From: Mycteria americana | Taxonomy: Eukaryota > Chordata > Aves > Ciconiiformes > Ciconiidae | Direction of reading: 5' to 3' | Length of the DNA: 64,000 bases | Assembly: GCF_035582795.1 (NCBI RefSeq) | Contig: NC_134368.1 | Location: 42,027,501 to 42,091,500, forward strand | Shown here: positions 60,183 to 64,000 of the stretch, in pieces | How the letters are laid out: every line of letters starts with the position of its first letter | Numbering within the stretch: the first letter of the stretch is position 1 | Program-made: the position numbers and the translations under genes | The notes under the pieces: generated by a model | What the model was told of the DNA's origin: nothing | Seen by the model: only the letters and a program-made list of their open reading frames with translations | Database searches by the model: none

Positions 60183-63100
60183 TTTCCTCTTTTAAAAATG
60201 GCTGCCATGATTGGGATGGAACTGTAACAAAATACAACTAACTTCTAGCTTAATGCTTACAATGTTTTTTATAGAGAGGGAAAACAACGTGAAACTACTG
60301 AAGAGCTTACTGTTTATTAGGCATTATAAGAGAGTCTTCATCCCTGATTTATCCTTTCTAAATGCTATTTTTCATTAGAAGACATAAATAATGATTTCTT
60401 GCAGGTGTAGGTAGTTGACTGATGCAATGTGAAAAATAAAAGAAGGAATCTAAATCAGAAAAACACTGAAACATATCTTTAACATTTATAAATGAAAAAA
60501 AATGATTAAAAATATATTAATGGAAGACCAAATTCTGCCTCTCTAGTGCTCGTACTTTGTAAAACCCTAGGAACCCATGTTTTTAGGTGCTGTACAAGGC
60601 CAGCCAGTTTTTAGAACAGTATCCACATCCTGAACTAGAAACTCATATACTGTGATTTCTCTTTCTCTACATAGCTCCTAGCGATGTTTTTGCAGCCTTT
60701 GGTCTAAATTCTTAAGACACTTTCCAGAGCTGTAGTTCACCATGCATATGTGATCAAGAAACAACATCTATGAAAACAATATATCTTAACACTGAAGCTG
60801 GGAGAGGACAAGGTGATATGTGAAGAGATCTAATATCCTTTCTTATCTGCAGTGTCAGGCTGGAAGACTTCACATTGAGAAGCATATGCTCACTCTGTGG
60901 GCTACAGTTATCTTTAAACACTACTCAGGTAGGGAAAAACTTCTCCTTCTGCTTACCATCCAGTTAGGGAACTCCTCAAGGCACTGTCTTTACCAAGTGC
61001 CTCTTGTCTGTAGGCACAAAGAACAGGATGATGCATGAGAGGCATTGCCATCAACTTTACCGTTTAACTTACACTTGGTCAGAGGTGCAAGGAAAGAGCA
61101 CATCTTAAACAAGAAAAGGTCTGCAGTAATATACACTTGAAAAACAAAAGATGAAAGGGCTTTTTCCCATTCCTGTTGCAGCTGATGTTGAGGTGAAGGT
61201 ACTGCTGGAGGGCTAACCAAAGCAGAGTGGGAGGAATAAAGCATGGCATCTACTCGCAGGGATACCAGGGACAGAGGCTACAGTTCAGTAGCTGTAGGAT
61301 TTGTTTGGATGCCATGAAAGACATGTCATCCTCTGGCTGTTCATCACCTTCTGCTGAGATGGCCTTATCCCCTTGCTCATCACGGTGTGATGGCCAAATC
61401 ACTGTGACCAAGTCTGCAGCCCCCATGCAGCAGAGAAGGAGCAGGGTTATGAGCCGGGGTGTGCTGCCACACATGCCTGCACCTAAGCTTTCCGGTCCAC
61501 CTTCCAGGTATTATCTGAAGTTGCCATTGAAGACTGTGAATGAAAAGAGGTCAAATGTAAGTTTCCTAGAGGAGCACGAGCATCTCACAGAAGGGTAGCA
61601 GCACACTCCTGCAGGGAGCGAGGGAGGTGGCAATGCCCAAAACAGCATTAGGTGTTTGTTTGCTGAATGTGAGTCAGAGCCTTTAATCTCTTTGTGCTTG
61701 AATTCTCCATCTACAATTACACATAACGAGGACATCCTATGATGAGAATAACCATGCCAAAGAGTGTGAGATCCTCAGATCACGTAGTTATTGGACCCTT
61801 TAAGTTCTTCTTTAGTTAGAAAGTAGCATGAGAGGAAATAAAATGATGGCTGTAGAGGAGATGTGCAGAGGAAGCACAGAGGAGGTTTAGCAAAATTGTT
61901 GGAATATCTGCTCTCAGAACAAGAAAAGAGAATTAATATGTCAATTAAGATAGGGCATATCCAAAATAATAGGAGAAAATAATAGAGAGTAGATGATGTG
62001 TCTTTGGGTAGAAATTAGTAGGGACAAGGAAAACACAAGTCTGTACAAAAAGTAATATGGACATGTAAATCGTAGATTAAAGTAGAAATTTTCAACATGT
62101 AAAATAAGTAGTAAAAGATCCCTACCCACAAACAAATATATTGCATATATCCTAACTATCCTTCAAAATGGAATAAGAACTGAAGTTTTTCTGTAACTCA
62201 TTGCTGTTTTTGAGGATTTAGTCGGTTATTTTCATGGGGAATTGCTGGAGAATGCTATGTCACCATTTAATCAGAAGACAGAACAGAAGATTATGGAACA
62301 GAAGGAATATTTCTTGTTTATTTTCTTAAGGCCGGTAGGAAAGGAACATGTTAAATTGGAAAATAAGACAACTTAAAATGTTAGCTCAATAAAAGCCACC
62401 AGATATTGTTTTTATGGATTGCAGTGAGGTTTTGTTATTTTTTTAATTGTTCCTGCTTTACTTGTGGGCATGTGACTATAGTTTATGCTGTTATGTTGTC
62501 AGGCTTCTGATAATGGGAAGGACTGTTTGTTTAGACTGTGTAGCTCTTCACTTTAATTCACTCTGGCTCCAGTGTGACATGTTAAAACTACTATCAATGG
62601 AAAATCCAAATTTCCCAGAAAGACTTAAAAGAGCAATCTCAGTGAACTGAAATTATCTCCTCTTAAAGCTAATTACCTTAGTATACTTAAGAAAGTAGTG
62701 CTATAGGAAATCTGTTTCTTTAGACTCTCTTATAGTTCATTAAATGCCTCAGGTCAATATGAATAATTATTGTTTGCTTTTATTACACTTTTTTCATTAT
62801 TCATTTACATGCCTCTGAAAGGACATATTACTAAAATAATCCAACAAATTAAGAGTAATTTTTTGAGACAGGCATTCATCATTAAAAAACAAACAGAAAA
62901 TATTTTCACCTTTCAGTTTATTTTATTAAAAAGAAAATACTGTGAGGTTTCCCTTTAATAGGAAGCTTTAAAGCATTAATGAGTCTCCCAGGGCAGTTAT
63001 TGCAAGTAAATATGGAATGCGTCCAAAATTAAATACATTCTACCATTTTCTGTTACCTAAGGGCTGGATTTAGGAAAAATATGCATCAAAGGCTGCTTGC

Positions 63101-64000
63101 TGACGAAAGCAATACACGATTCTGTGTTCTATGTCATCTTCTTTCAAGAGAGTCCACTTAATACCATTAACAGGTATGGCAGGGTGGCAGTTTTCCCCAA
63201 TCCCCAAGAACAGGCTTAGAGTAGATTCTTTATTTTGACTGACCCAACAGTAATTTTGGCAATCATTTTAAAGCCCCACATCCCAAGGATTTTATGACCC
63301 CACAGGAGCTGTCTTTTATAAGGGCCAACCTGGGAGACAAATCAAGAAGTTCTCATACTCCAAAGCCTGCAGTCTTTACTATAACACATGGGCTGGGCTA
63401 CGTGCTACCAAATCCTGGGATAAAGGTGAGAAAGAAGGATGAGGAGGGTACGTGAGGGGAGATCTCTTAACACAGCTCACTATCACCTTCTACTAGTCAT
63501 ATATTCCACTTCCTTTTATTTTTATATAAATTAGGCACTGATTTCCTAGACCTATTAAGAGAGTTGTTTCCCTATTAGTGCTATTTGATTCAGCTCACCC
63601 TTTTGCATGACTCAGTCATGAACACACAGCCTCCCCCACACCGAGTCAGACTAGAGTTGTGTTCATCCTTCTCTAAATAGATATTATTGAGACACTCAAA
63701 TGGATTTCCTCCCACCCACCTTGTACTCATTTCATTTTAGCAGTTGCATGTAAACAGTTGAGACATGAAAATAAATGAGGAATTATAAAGAAAAGTTCAT
63801 TTCCTTGAAATGAATGAACGATAGGTCGGTATTCTCACACTTTTTCTAACCCTGGATTATCCACAAGGAAAATAACCACTACTCTCTGATGTTGCTTATT
63901 TATTACAAGCTAAGAAAAAACAATGCAAAGGTTTTAAAGCAAGTTTTTTAGATACTATGTTCTTTGCTATTGTCATGGAAATGAAGAAAAACACTGCCAC
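60183..64000. other. gene-free sequence to the window end
   Basis: No gene is supported. A GC-richer patch at 61180-61620 carries overlapping frames on both strands, including a 74-codon minus-strand frame with a hydrophobic start (see findings). The remainder is AT-rich and unassigned; 61800-62200 is strikingly purine-rich on the plus strand. Confidence 0.5.

Noticed and set aside
60530..60605. CCAAATTCTGCC..GGTGCTGTACAAGG, resembling phrases of common reptile repeats
   Set aside because: Only isolated short phrases match, without consistent order or length.
1..64000. CRISPR arrays, operons, prophage or bacterial features
   Set aside because: No direct-repeat array, ribosome-binding-site/ORF organisation or coding density of prokaryotic kind; CR1 and MIR relics show vertebrate nuclear DNA.

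Overview
This window looks like AT-rich, non-coding vertebrate nuclear DNA from a sauropsid, most likely a bird. The evidence is two decayed CR1 LINE fragments, MIR/CORE-type SINE relics, many relics of short palindromic repeats, A/C and T/G low-complexity tracts of the kind common in bird genomes, and low overall repeat content. The organism call is inference; no species-diagnostic gene is present.

I find no protein-coding gene, exon, tRNA, rRNA or recognised small RNA that I can defend. Open frames are all short (longest 146 codons, at 29813-30253). They overlap on both strands, lack recognisable domains and splice structure, and fit chance. The window is best read as a gene desert or the inside of a very large intron.

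Layout. 1-16 kb: unique AT-rich sequence with a few palindromic-repeat relics, a 16-bp-stem hairpin (9912-9973), an A/C-only tract (10241-10278) and a 26-bp near-palindrome of TAATT-type sites (12889-12914). 16-28 kb: a diverged local direct duplication (16151-16221 and 16901-16970), TA/CA microsatellites, a MIR relic and a CTCF-like site. 28-33 kb: the most striking structure, a ~177-bp sequence present as two inverted copies (28138-28315 and 32859-33034) about 4.5 kb apart and ~93% identical, with every substitution a transition. 33-48 kb: a CR1 relic on + (36510-37823), a CR1 3' end on - (46498-47050), several palindromic-repeat relics, a 15-C run and a long TA tract. 48-64 kb: a MIR (53290-53435), palindromic-repeat relics, two CTCF-like sites (55737, 59047) and GC-richer patches without a supported gene.

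As there are no genes there is no pathway to describe. The plausible functions are architectural or regulatory: CTCF-like sites, homeodomain-type palindromes, and an inverted repeat whose transcript could form long double-stranded RNA. Repeat-family calls come from remembered consensus patterns, not a database search.
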